Assembly: GCA_965227875.1 (NCBI GenBank)
Contig: OZ245783.1
Coordinates: 1 to 64,000, forward strand
Direction: 5' to 3'
Length of the DNA stretch: 64,000 bases
From: G965227875 sp965227875
Lineage (GTDB): Bacteria > Pseudomonadota > Alphaproteobacteria > Rhizobiales > JAJFHC01
The position numbers were made by a program, and so were the translations under genes. This document shows, piece by piece, positions 34,052-42,660 of this stretch (positions within the stretch are counted from its first letter, which is position 1; each line of letters starts with the position of its first letter). The notes beneath the pieces are model-generated. The model worked only from the letters and a program-made list of their open reading frames with translations. It was not told the DNA's origin and ran no database searches.

Positions 34052-34383
34052 TGGACGCCATCGCATCGCTCATCGGGCGCGAAATCCCGGACGCCGCGCG
34101 CTCTTCCGCACAGCACGCCGGTTCGACGCCGCAGACCCGTTTCGAGAAGGGCGCCCGGGCCAAGGCGGAAGAATTCGAGTCCGTCTTCCTGTCCATGTTC
34201 CTCGAACAGATGTGGTCGGGAATCGAGACGGACGGCCCCTTCGGCGGCGGACACGCGGAGAAGGTCTACCGCTCCATGCAGACCCAGCAATATGCGAGGT
34301 CAATCTCCGACGCCGGAGGCATCGGCATCGCCGACCAGGTCTATTCCGAAATACTCAAGGCACAGGAGGCCAATCTTCAATGA
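34051..34383 (+). CDS. flgJ: Rod-binding protein, FlgJ N-terminal-type
   Basis: A 110-residue protein corresponding to the rod-capping N-terminal domain of FlgJ: KAEEFESVFLSMFLEQMWSG, GGGHAEKVYRSMQTQQYARS and GIGIADQVYSEILKAQ. The C-terminal muramidase domain found in enteric FlgJ is absent, which is normal in alphaproteobacteria, where a separate lytic enzyme opens the wall. It overlaps flgI by 1 bp and the next gene by 4 bp. Confidence 0.85.
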   Translation: MDAIASLIGREIPDAARSSAQHAGSTPQTRFEKGARAKAEEFESVFLSMFLEQMWSGIETDGPFGGGHAEKVYRSMQTQQYARSISDAGGIGIADQVYSEILKAQEANLQ

Positions 34384-34862
34384 CCGAGCAGACGCCCCAA
34401 TCACCTGTGATCGCCGTGCAGACGAAGGACGACGCGGTTCGGCTGTGTGCCCGTCTCCAGGAGGCGGTCGCCCAACTGACCGACATCCTCGGCCAGGAGA
34501 CCCAGTTGCTCAAGTCGGGCGGCCAGTCCGGCATAGGTGACCTGCAGGAGGAAAAGCTCGCCCTCACCCGCACGTTCCTGAAGTACTTCTCGGCCTTCAA
34601 GCAACATGCGGCCGTCATCGGCGCCAGCGCGCCGTCCCATGTCGACCGGATTCGCCTCAGTCTGCGGACATTCGGCAAGACCGTTCAGGTCAACCTCGAC
34701 GCCCTGGAAGCGGCGCGCGCGGTCAGCCAGAGCACCGTGCAGGCCATATTCGACGTGGCCCGGAAGGCCAATTCGGGGCCGTCGGTCTACGGTCAACCCT
34801 CGGTCGGTTCGGGGCAGCCGTCCGCCCGCCCGACCGCCATCGCCTTCGACCAGACTCTCTGA
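34380..34862 (+). CDS. Putative FlgN-like flagellar chaperone
   Basis: A 160-residue, mostly helical protein encoded in the flgI-flgJ operon (4-bp overlap with flgJ). It shows an N-terminal helix LCARLQEAVAQLTDILGQET, LQEEKLALTRTFLKYF, and a C-terminal polar tail with PSVYGQPSVGSG. Size, helicity, an E-K-x-x-L-x-x-x-F pattern and position fit FlgN/FlbY-type chaperones for FlgK and FlgL, but sequence similarity is weak to the eye. It is the last gene before the flagellin block. Confidence 0.55.
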   Translation: MTEQTPQSPVIAVQTKDDAVRLCARLQEAVAQLTDILGQETQLLKSGGQSGIGDLQEEKLALTRTFLKYFSAFKQHAAVIGASAPSHVDRIRLSLRTFGKTVQVNLDALEAARAVSQSTVQAIFDVARKANSGPSVYGQPSVGSGQPSARPTAIAFDQTL

Positions 34863-34973
34863 ACCGCGAAGCAACACGGAAAAGAAACGGTTAAGTAGAT
34901 CGATCAATTTTAATCGTTTTTTTCCTGTACTTCCCAAACATGTATTAACCACGGAAACAGTTTACGATTTGAA

Positions 34974-34988
34974 TTAACCTGAGTTTAG
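34974..34988 (+). promoter_or_regulatory. TTAA-N7-TTAG box upstream of flagellin 1
   Basis: TTAACCTGAGTTTAG lies 74 bp before the start; an ATATTC -10-like element follows 12 bp later. The same box and spacing occur at flagellins 2 and 3. Confidence 0.55.
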
Positions 34989-35061
34989 ACCGATCGCGCC
35001 ATATTCCTCGCACACGCCTCCAGAAAGGGGGCGATAACAACAGGGTACGAGGTATCAACAA

Positions 35062-36903
35062 ATGGCTGAAGTCGTTCTTTCCGGTGCAGTCCGGAACAAC
35101 CTGCTTTCATTGCAGAACACTGCGGAACTTCTTGCAACTACACAGACGCGTCTCGCGACGGGTCTCTCGGTCAACAGCGCTCTGGATGATCCGGCGGCGT
35201 TCTTCACCGCATCTTCGCTGAACAGCCGCGCCGGCGACCTGAATCGCCTGCTCGACGATGTCGGCGTTGCGGTCCAGACGCTGGAAGCCGCCGACACGGG
35301 CCTTTCCGCGATCACCGATCTGGTGGAAGCGGCCCAGGCCGCGGCGCGCAACGCGCTCCAGGCTGCCGGTCCGGTCGCCTCCGTCGCCACGACCACCGGT
35401 AACGTCGACCTCACGACGGCCGACGCTGCTGCAACGGTGACCGGTACGGGCATTTCGCTGTCGGCTGACGCCGCGGCCACCGTCACCGGTTCGGGCCTGA
35501 GCAACGCGGCCGACCTCGTCGGCGGCGGCAACGGCATCACCGAAGGCGAGACCCTGACCATCGATTCCGGCGCGGGGGCAGTCACCTACACGTTCAACGC
35601 CACGCCGAGCGGCGGCAACTCCCTCAACACCCTCGATGACCTGGTCGATGCCATCAACGGCACTCGCGTCGGCTCGACAGGTGTGACAGGGGTGACGGCC
35701 TCGAACGTGGGCGGACAGCTCGTGCTGACCGGTGACGATGCCGACGTCAGCTTCACGGTGGGTGGTACGGCCGACGTGGGCGCCGATTTCGGCATCACCG
35801 AACAGGCCTACAACCCGACCAACCTGCTCACGCAGGGCTTCGTCCAGGGGGAAACCCTGACGATCAACGTCGGTGGTGCGGGTGCCCAGACCATCACGTT
35901 CGGTACAGGCGTGGGTGAAGTGTCCACCCTGGCGGAACTCGACACCGAACTGGGCAACCTGACAGGCGTCACCGCCTCCCAGACCAACGGCAACCTGACG
36001 ATTACCGCGTCGAACAACACGGACAGCGTGGTGATCGGCGGCGATGCCGGTACCCAGCTCGGCCTGTCCGCGGACAGTCTCACCATAGCGCCCTCGACGA
36101 CCGATCTGCTCACCGGCGGCCTCGGTATCACCCAGGGCGAGACGCTGACCATCAGCGTCGGTGGCACCACCACGACGATCACCTTCGGCACGGGCACGAG
36201 CGAGGTCAACACGACGGCCGAACTCGACGCCGCTCTCGATGCCATCACGGGCGTGTCCGCCACGATTGACGGCACGACCGGCTTCCTGTCCATCACGGCA
36301 GCGGACAACACCACGTCCTTCACCCTTGGTGGAACCGCGGTTACCGATGTCGGTCTTGCCGCAGGCGCCAACGCGCCGGTCGCCGGCGGTTCGCTGAACG
36401 CCACCCGTACGGCGGCGGAAACCCAGTTCAACGACCTGCTCACGCAGATCGACCAGCTGGCCGGCGACGCAAGCTTCAACGGCAACAACCTGCTCACAGG
36501 CGACAACCTGACGGTTATCTTCAACGAGACCGGTTCGAGCACCCTGTCGGTGACCGGCGTCAGCTTCAATTCCACCGGTCTCGGCCTGAGTGCCGTTTCC
36601 AGCGGCGATTTCCAGACGGACTCGAACATCAATACGACCCTGGATCAGCTGGACACGGCCATCGCGTCGCTGCGGACCCAGGCGTCGACCTTCGGTTCGA
36701 ACCTTTCGGTGGTCCAGGTTCGTCAGGACTTCACGGAAAGCCTGATCAGCACGCTCGAGACCGGTGCGGCAAACCTGACGCTTGCCGACACCAACGAGGA
36801 AGCCGCGAACGTCACGGCACTCCAGACGCGCCAGTCGTTCTCGACCAGCACGCTGAGCCTCGCCGCCCGGGCCGACCAGGCCGCCCTGAGCCTGCTCCGG
36901 TAA
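35062..36903 (+). CDS. Flagellin 1 with modular central domain
   Basis: A 613-residue flagellin. The N-terminal D0/D1 part is clear (NLLSLQNTAELLATTQTRLA, SALDDPAAFFTASSLNSRAG, DLNRLLDDVGVAVQTLEAAD), as is the C-terminal partner (FGSNLSVVQVRQDFTESLIS, ANVTALQTRQSFSTSTLSLA). In between lie three tandem beta modules of roughly 90 residues, each with a GETLTI strand, an ITFGTG-type strand, an AEL helix and a LGL or VGL end: about residues 155-250, 254-347 and 348-440. The filament subunit is exported by the flagellar apparatus. It has its own promoter box and terminator. Confidence 0.95.
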   Translation: MAEVVLSGAVRNNLLSLQNTAELLATTQTRLATGLSVNSALDDPAAFFTASSLNSRAGDLNRLLDDVGVAVQTLEAADTGLSAITDLVEAAQAAARNALQAAGPVASVATTTGNVDLTTADAAATVTGTGISLSADAAATVTGSGLSNAADLVGGGNGITEGETLTIDSGAGAVTYTFNATPSGGNSLNTLDDLVDAINGTRVGSTGVTGVTASNVGGQLVLTGDDADVSFTVGGTADVGADFGITEQAYNPTNLLTQGFVQGETLTINVGGAGAQTITFGTGVGEVSTLAELDTELGNLTGVTASQTNGNLTITASNNTDSVVIGGDAGTQLGLSADSLTIAPSTTDLLTGGLGITQGETLTISVGGTTTTITFGTGTSEVNTTAELDAALDAITGVSATIDGTTGFLSITAADNTTSFTLGGTAVTDVGLAAGANAPVAGGSLNATRTAAETQFNDLLTQIDQLAGDASFNGNNLLTGDNLTVIFNETGSSTLSVTGVSFNSTGLGLSAVSSGDFQTDSNINTTLDQLDTAIASLRTQASTFGSNLSVVQVRQDFTESLISTLETGAANLTLADTNEEAANVTALQTRQSFSTSTLSLAARADQAALSLLR

Positions 36904-36933
36904 CGGTCACGGCAGAGCGCAACAGCGCGAAAG

Positions 36934-36964
36934 AAAGGCGGGGTCAATCGACCCCGCCTTTTTT
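36934..36964 (+). terminator. Terminator of flagellin 1
   Basis: A perfect 12-bp stem (36934-36945 with 36950-36961), loop AATC, ending in a T run. Confidence 0.9.
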
Positions 36965-37030
36965 GTTTCCCCGATCAGAATTCGATCCGGATTTACAATC
37001 GATTAACCATAAAAATCACCCGTCTTAACG

Positions 37031-37045
37031 TTAACGCCTCATTAG
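37031..37045 (+). promoter_or_regulatory. TTAA-N7-TTAG box upstream of flagellin 2
   Basis: TTAACGCCTCATTAG, 93 bp before the start, followed after 13 bp by ATATTCC. Confidence 0.55.
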
Positions 37046-37138
37046 ATTCATTCAGACAATATTCCCTAGTTCGCACCCAGGAAGGATGCGGGCGAAACAA
37101 ATAGTACTCGTGAGTACTCCTAGAAGGGGAAGTTAGTA

Positions 37139-39301
37139 ATGTCTGAAGTAATCCTATCAAGTGCTGTTCGCAGCAACCTGCTGTCTCTGCAGAACACGGC
37201 TGCGTTGCTCGAAACCACGCAGACCCGTCTGGCCACCGGTCTGCGGGTCAACAGCGCTCTGGACGATCCGGCGGCGTTCTTCACCGCATCGTCCCTGAAC
37301 AGCCGCGCCGGCGACCTGAATCGTCTTCTCGATTCTGTCGGCCTGGCGGTTCAGACCCTGGAAGCTGCCGACACCGGCATTTCCGCCATCACCGACCTCG
37401 TCGAGGCCGCACAGGCCGCGGCACGCAACGCGCTCCAGGCTCCCGGCCCGGTCGCCAGCATCGCCACCACGACGGGTAACGTGGACCTGACCACGGCTGA
37501 CGCCGCTGCAACGGTGACCGGTACGGGCATCTCGCTCTCCGCCGACGCTGCTGCAACGGTGACCGGTACGGGCATTTCGCTGTCGGCTGACGCCGCGGCC
37601 ACCGTCACCGGTTCGGGCCTGAGCAACGCGGCCGACCTCGTCGGCGGCGGCAACGGCATCACCGAAGGCGAAACCCTGACCATCGACTCCGGCGCAGGCG
37701 CGGTCACCTACACGTTCAACGCCACGCCGAGCGGCGGCAACTCCCTCAACACCCTCGATGACCTGGTCGATGCCATCAACGGCACTCGCGTCGGCTCGAC
37801 AGGTGTGACAGGGGTGACGGCCTCGAACGTGGGCGGACAGCTCGTGCTGACCGGTGACGATGCCGACGTCAGCTTCACGGTGGGTGGTACGGCCGATGTG
37901 GGCGCCGATTTCGGCATCACCGAACAGGCCTACAACCCGACCAACCTGCTGACGCAGGGCTTCGTCCAGGGGGAAACCCTGACGATCAACGTCGGTGGTG
38001 CGGGTGCCCAGACCATCACGTTCGGTACAGGCGTGGGTGAAGTGTCCACCCTGGCGGAACTCGACACCGAACTGAGTGGCCTGACAGGCGTCACCGCCTC
38101 CCAGACCAACGGCAACATCACGCTGACCGGCACCAACAACGAGGACAACATTGTCATCGGCGGCGATGCCGGTACCCAACTCGGTCTGTCCGCGGATAGC
38201 CTGACGGTCAATGCCACCAACCTGCTCACGCAGGGCTTCGTCCAGGGGGAAACCCTGACGATCAACGTCGGTGGTGCGGGTGCCCAGACCATCACGTTCG
38301 GTACGGGCGTGGGTGAAGTCACCACCCTGGCGGAACTCAATACCGAACTGGGCAACCTGACAGGCGTCACCGCCTCTCAGACCAACGGCAACCTCACCCT
38401 GACCGCGTCCAACAACACCGACAGCATCGTCGTCGGTGGTGACGCGGGCACCCAGCTCGGTCTTTCGGCAGACAGCCTGACGATCGCTCCGAGCAGCACG
38501 GACCTGCTGACCGGCGGTCTGGGCATCACCCAGGGCGAGACGCTGACGATCAGCGTTGGTGGCACCACCACGACGATCACCTTCGGCACGGGCACGAGCG
38601 AGGTCAACACGACGGCCGAACTCGACGCCGCTCTCGATGCCATCACGGGAGTTTCGGCTTCCATCGACGGCACGACCGGCTTCCTGTCCATCACGGCGGC
38701 GGACAACACCACGTCCTTCACCCTTGGTGGAACCGCGGTGACCGACGTTGGCCTTGCGGCCGGTGCGAATGCACCGACGGCGGGCGGTGCGCTGAATGCC
38801 ACCCGTACGGCGGCGGAAAACGAGTTCAACAATCTGCTGAACCAGATCAACGATCTGGCCGGCGATGCGAGCTTCAACGGCAACAACCTGCTCGACGGAG
38901 ACAACCTGACGGTTATCTTCAACGAGGACGGTTCGAGCTCGCTGTCGATCTCGGGTGTCACGTTCAATGCGTCAGGTCTTGGAATCTCGACCATCACGGC
39001 CGGCGACTTCCAGACGGACGCGAACATCAACACCACACTGGACGAACTCGATACCGCGATTTCGTCGCTCAGGACCCAGGCCGCGACGTTCGGTTCGAAC
39101 CTGTCGGTGGTGCAGATCCGTCAGGACTTCACCAAGAACCTGATCAACACGCTGGAAACCGGTGCGGCAGGCCTCACGCTGGCCGACACCAACGAGGAAG
39201 CCGCGAACGTCACGGCCCTCCAGACCCGCCAGTCGTTCTCGACCAGCACGCTGAGCCTCGCGGCACGGGCTGACCAGGGCGCTCTGCAGCTGCTTCGTTA
39301 A
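37139..39301 (+). CDS. Flagellin 2, expanded copy with four modules
   Basis: A 720-residue flagellin with the same D0/D1 ends as flagellin 1. The extra 107 residues come from two internal expansions: a duplicated 92-residue module (NLLTQGFVQ repeated at 37943 and 38219, exactly 276 bp apart) and an extra 15-residue unit around GTGISLSADA (45-bp direct repeat near 37505-37595). The reading frame is intact throughout. It would polymerise into the filament with its paralogues, the longer centre being displayed on the filament surface. It has its own upstream box and terminator. Confidence 0.95.
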   Translation: MSEVILSSAVRSNLLSLQNTAALLETTQTRLATGLRVNSALDDPAAFFTASSLNSRAGDLNRLLDSVGLAVQTLEAADTGISAITDLVEAAQAAARNALQAPGPVASIATTTGNVDLTTADAAATVTGTGISLSADAAATVTGTGISLSADAAATVTGSGLSNAADLVGGGNGITEGETLTIDSGAGAVTYTFNATPSGGNSLNTLDDLVDAINGTRVGSTGVTGVTASNVGGQLVLTGDDADVSFTVGGTADVGADFGITEQAYNPTNLLTQGFVQGETLTINVGGAGAQTITFGTGVGEVSTLAELDTELSGLTGVTASQTNGNITLTGTNNEDNIVIGGDAGTQLGLSADSLTVNATNLLTQGFVQGETLTINVGGAGAQTITFGTGVGEVTTLAELNTELGNLTGVTASQTNGNLTLTASNNTDSIVVGGDAGTQLGLSADSLTIAPSSTDLLTGGLGITQGETLTISVGGTTTTITFGTGTSEVNTTAELDAALDAITGVSASIDGTTGFLSITAADNTTSFTLGGTAVTDVGLAAGANAPTAGGALNATRTAAENEFNNLLNQINDLAGDASFNGNNLLDGDNLTVIFNEDGSSSLSISGVTFNASGLGISTITAGDFQTDANINTTLDELDTAISSLRTQAATFGSNLSVVQIRQDFTKNLINTLETGAAGLTLADTNEEAANVTALQTRQSFSTSTLSLAARADQGALQLLR
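37943..38500 (+). repeat. Tandem flagellin module duplication
   Basis: Two near-identical units, 37943-38218 (276 bp) and 38219-38500 (282 bp), each encoding one beta module starting NLLTQGFVQGETLT. Flagellins 1 and 3 have only one such unit (35821-36102 and 40548-40829). Confidence 0.9.
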
Positions 39302-39334
39302 GCGCAAGCTTCACGAAAGATCAGACAAAACCGG

Positions 39335-39364
39335 AAAGGCGGGGCTTCGGCCCCGCCTTTTTTT
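39335..39364 (+). terminator. Terminator of flagellin 2
   Basis: A perfect 11-bp stem (39335-39345 with 39350-39360), TTCG tetraloop, then a run of seven T. The remaining spacer to flagellin 3 (39365-39788) contains no convincing gene; only the promoter box at 39685 stands out. Confidence 0.92.
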
Positions 39365-39684
39365 GTTGTCCGGACGGGAGCTGTCGTATCCCCCTTCCCC
39401 CGGACCGGAAATGCCGCTCCCGACGGGCCACCGCCAATACGTGCCGCGCAGGAAGCTGCGGCAGCACTGCCCGCCACGACACCGGCGAATTCTCCACAAG
39501 CTTTTGTTTTGATTATGTTTTGCACATCTACCCGACCGGCTCTGGTCCGTCCGCCGGCAGATCCCGCATGAGCATGCGAGGGCAAGGGCGTTTTCGATTT
39601 GCGGGTTTTCCTGGTGAATATGGCGGCCCCCAGTATCGGACAGGCTTTTACTTGTCGTTAAGCATTGAACACACTTTGTTAACG

Positions 39685-39699
39685 TTAATAGATCATTAG
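39685..39699 (+). promoter_or_regulatory. TTAA-N7-TTAG box upstream of flagellin 3
   Basis: TTAATAGATCATTAG, 89 bp before the start, with AAATTTC about 12 bp further on. Confidence 0.55.
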
Positions 39700-39788
39700 C
39701 GTGAGAGGGCAAAATTTCTTAAGCCGCTGAAGCAGAAGGCCCAAACCGGCCCCTGCCCGCCAGCGATACGACAAGGAGTCAACTCCAG

Positions 39789-41630
39789 ATGTCCGACATC
39801 ATTCTTTCGAGCGCGGTGCGCAGCAATCTTCTCTCGCTCCAGAATACGGCCGATCTGCTCGAGGTCACCCAGAAGCGCCTCGCTACGGGACTCCGCGTCA
39901 ACAGCGCCCTGGACGATCCATCCGCGTTCTTCACCGCCTCCTCGCTGAACAGCCGCGCCGGCGATCTCAATCGCCTGCTCGACTCCGTCGGCCTCGCGGT
40001 CCAGACGCTCGAAGCGGCGGACAACGGCATTTCGGCGATTACTGATCTTCTCGAGTCGGCCCAGGCGGCCGCGCGAAACGCCCTCCAGGCGCCCGGCCCG
40101 GTCGACAGTGCGGCGACGACGACCGGCAATGTCGACCTGACCACGGCCGCAAGCGCCGCCACGGTCACGGGAACCGGCATCGCGCTTTCCGCCGACGCGG
40201 CGGCCACCGTCACCGGTTCGGGCCTGAGCAATGCGGCCGACCTCGTCGGCGGCGGCAACGGCATCGCCGAAGGCGAGACCCTGACCATCGATTCCGGCGC
40301 GGGTGCCGTCACCTACACGTTCAACGCCACGCCGGGCGGCGGCAACTCCCTCAACACCCTCGATGACCTGGTCGATGCCATCAACGGCACCCGCGTCGGA
40401 TCGACAGGGGTGACAGGGGTAACGGCGTCGAACGTGGGCGGACAGCTGGTGCTGACCGCAGACGATGCCGACACCGACTTCACCGTGGGCGGTACGGCCG
40501 ACGTGGGCGCTGATTTCGGCATCACCGAACAGGCCTACAACTCCACCAACCTTCTGTCGCAAGGCTTTGTCCAGGGGGAAACCCTGACGGTCACGGTCGG
40601 CAGTAGCGGCACCCAGACCATCACCTTCGGCACGGGCGTGGGCGAAGTGTCCACCCTGGCGGAACTCGACACCGAACTGGGCAACCTGACAGGCGTCACC
40701 GCCTCCCAGACCAACGGCAACCTGACGATTACCGCGTCGAACAACACGGACAGCGTGGTGATCGGCGGCGATGCCGGCACGCAGCTCGGCCTGTCTGCCG
40801 ACAGCCTGACCATAGCGCCCGCGGCAACCGATCTGCTCACGGGCGGCCTCGGCATCACCCAGGGCGAGACGCTGACGATCAATATCGGCGGCACCACCAC
40901 GACGATCACCTTCGGTACGGGCACGAGCGAGGTCAACACCGTCACCGAGCTCGAGGCCGCGCTTGACGCCATCACCGGCATCACCAGTTCCGTCGACAGC
41001 ACGACCGGGTTCCTAACCATCACGGCAGTCGACAACTCGGATTCGTTCACCCTCGGCGGCACCGCGGTGACCGACGTCGGCCTCGCCGCCGGAGCCAACG
41101 CGCCGGTTACCCAGGGCACGCTGAACGTCACGCGGACCGCAGCGGAAACCCAGTTCAACGATCTTCTCGTGCAGATCAACCAGCTTGCCGCGGACGCCAG
41201 TTTCAACGGCAACAACCTGCTCGACGGTGACAACCTGACCGTGATCTTCAACGAATCCGGATCCTCCACGCTCTCGATAACCGGCGTGACATTCACCGCC
41301 ACCGGCCTCGGGATCACGTCGGTGACGGCCGCCGACTTCCAGGCCGACGTGAACATCGACACGGCACTCGACCAGCTCGACACGGCCATCAGGACCCTGA
41401 GAACCCAGGCATCGGTCTTCGGCTCCAACCTCTCGGTCGTCCAGATCCGCCAGGATTTCACCAAGCAGCTGATCAACACGCTGGAAACCGGCGCGGCGGG
41501 CCTGACACTGGCCGACAGCAACGAGGAAGCGGCCAACGTGACGGCCCTGCAGACGCGGCAGCAGTTCTCGACAAGCACGCTGTCCCTCGCCGCGCAGGCG
41601 GATCAGGGTGCGCTGCAGCTCCTGCGGTAA
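39789..41630 (+). CDS. Flagellin 3 with modular central domain
   Basis: A 613-residue flagellin, same length and architecture as flagellin 1 (three central modules; the shared NLL-type module starts at 40548). The ends are conserved (NLLSLQNTADLLEVTQKRLA, DLNRLLDSVGLAVQTLEAAD, SNLSVVQIRQDFTKQLINTL). It is the most diverged copy at synonymous sites. It is followed by its own terminator and then by flbT and flaF, the usual flagellin expression regulators. Confidence 0.95.
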   Translation: MSDIILSSAVRSNLLSLQNTADLLEVTQKRLATGLRVNSALDDPSAFFTASSLNSRAGDLNRLLDSVGLAVQTLEAADNGISAITDLLESAQAAARNALQAPGPVDSAATTTGNVDLTTAASAATVTGTGIALSADAAATVTGSGLSNAADLVGGGNGIAEGETLTIDSGAGAVTYTFNATPGGGNSLNTLDDLVDAINGTRVGSTGVTGVTASNVGGQLVLTADDADTDFTVGGTADVGADFGITEQAYNSTNLLSQGFVQGETLTVTVGSSGTQTITFGTGVGEVSTLAELDTELGNLTGVTASQTNGNLTITASNNTDSVVIGGDAGTQLGLSADSLTIAPAATDLLTGGLGITQGETLTINIGGTTTTITFGTGTSEVNTVTELEAALDAITGITSSVDSTTGFLTITAVDNSDSFTLGGTAVTDVGLAAGANAPVTQGTLNVTRTAAETQFNDLLVQINQLAADASFNGNNLLDGDNLTVIFNESGSSTLSITGVTFTATGLGITSVTAADFQADVNIDTALDQLDTAIRTLRTQASVFGSNLSVVQIRQDFTKQLINTLETGAAGLTLADSNEEAANVTALQTRQQFSTSTLSLAAQADQGALQLLR

Positions 41631-41657
41631 TGGCGGCCCTGCAAGGACGAACGGACG

Positions 41658-41685
41658 AGGCGGAGCCGCATGGTTCCGCCTTTTT
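41658..41685 (+). terminator. Terminator of flagellin 3
   Basis: A 10-bp stem (41658-41667 with 41672-41681, one G-T pair), loop GCAT, then TTTTT. Confidence 0.85.
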
Positions 41686-41830
41686 CTGTGCCGTCCAGGT
41701 CAGCAGCGTCACGGCCACCCGGCGCGAATCGGCGTATGGTCGCGAGTCGCGCGGTCGCGGTTACGTCTCCGCGGTTCCGGATTGACCGGTTCCGGGAGCG
41801 GGAAAATGCATTGAAAGGAGACTGGAAACC

Positions 41831-42265
41831 ATGGCGCTCAAGATCGAACTGAAAGCCGGCGAGAGGTTCATCCTGGGAAACTCGGTGATCACCAACGGCA
41901 AACAGCGCGCGCAGCTCTTCATCGAAGGTGACGCGCCGATCCTGCGTGAGAAGGATATCCTCATGCCCGAGGATGCGGACACGCCGAGCAAGCGGATCTA
42001 CCTCACGGTACAGGCGATGTATCTGTCCCCGGAACCGCAGAATTACCATCAGGACTACTTTGCCCTGATCAAGGATATGCAACAGGCCGCCCCCAGCACG
42101 ATGGCGATCATCGACGCTATCAATAATGAGATTTTAACCGGTTCCGTCTATAAAGCGCTAAAGAAAACCAAGCTGCTCATCGACTACGAAAAGGAACTGC
42201 TGGAACATGCAAAGCGCGGCTCAGAGCTACGATCAGACGGCGAAGACGACCGAAAATCCGCGTGA
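41831..42265 (+). CDS. flbT: Flagellin translation regulator FlbT
   Basis: FlbT (144 residues) binds flagellin mRNA leaders and restrains their translation until the hook is complete, as shown in Caulobacter. Family blocks are LKIELKAGERFILGNSVITN, KDILMPEDADTPSKRIYLTV and LLIDYEKELLEHAKR. AAGGAG lies upstream of the ATG. The 3' end overlaps the flaF start by 59 bp in another frame. Confidence 0.95.
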   Translation: MALKIELKAGERFILGNSVITNGKQRAQLFIEGDAPILREKDILMPEDADTPSKRIYLTVQAMYLSPEPQNYHQDYFALIKDMQQAAPSTMAIIDAINNEILTGSVYKALKKTKLLIDYEKELLEHAKRGSELRSDGEDDRKSA

Positions 42266-42572
42266 ACGCGAAGCTCAGTTGTTGATCAAGGCCGCAAGCG
42301 GTCTGCAGAAGGTCAGAGACGAGTGGGACGGCAATGCGGACGCCATGCGCGAGGCCCTGACGTTCAACCGCAAGCTCTGGACGATATTCCTGACGTCGGC
42401 GACGAGCGAGGAAAGCCCCCTCCCCGTCGAAGTGCGCAACAATGTTGCACAGCTCGGCGTGTTCATTCTCGGACGGACCGTGGAAGCGACGCTCGAACCC
42501 AATCCGGACAAGCTGGCAGCTCTCATCAGCATCAACCAGAACGTGGCGGCAGGTCTGCGCGGCAACGCCTGA
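42207..42572 (+). CDS. flaF: Flagellin secretion and synthesis regulator FlaF
   Basis: FlaF (121 residues) acts with FlbT in controlling flagellin synthesis and export. Family blocks: AQSYDQTAKTTENPREREAQ, LLIKAASGLQKVRDEWDG, NRKLWTIFLTSATSEESPLP and EVRNNVAQLGVFILGRTVEA. The unusually long overlap with flbT (59 bp) suggests translational coupling; an ATG further in is not better supported, since the conserved start region begins here. Confidence 0.94.
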   Translation: MQSAAQSYDQTAKTTENPREREAQLLIKAASGLQKVRDEWDGNADAMREALTFNRKLWTIFLTSATSEESPLPVEVRNNVAQLGVFILGRTVEATLEPNPDKLAALISINQNVAAGLRGNA

Positions 42573-42596
42573 CGCAGCGACGCCATCCGACGAAAG

Positions 42597-42628
42597 AAAA
42601 CGCCGCGCTGGTCCTTGCGCGGCGTTTT
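42597..42628. terminator. Bidirectional terminator between flaF and flgL
   Basis: AAAACGCCGCGC (42597-42608) pairs perfectly with GCGCGGCGTTTT (42617-42628), serving both convergent operons. Confidence 0.9.
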
Positions 42629-42660
42629 GCGTTTTGCCCCGGTCTGCCGGACGTTTTCGT

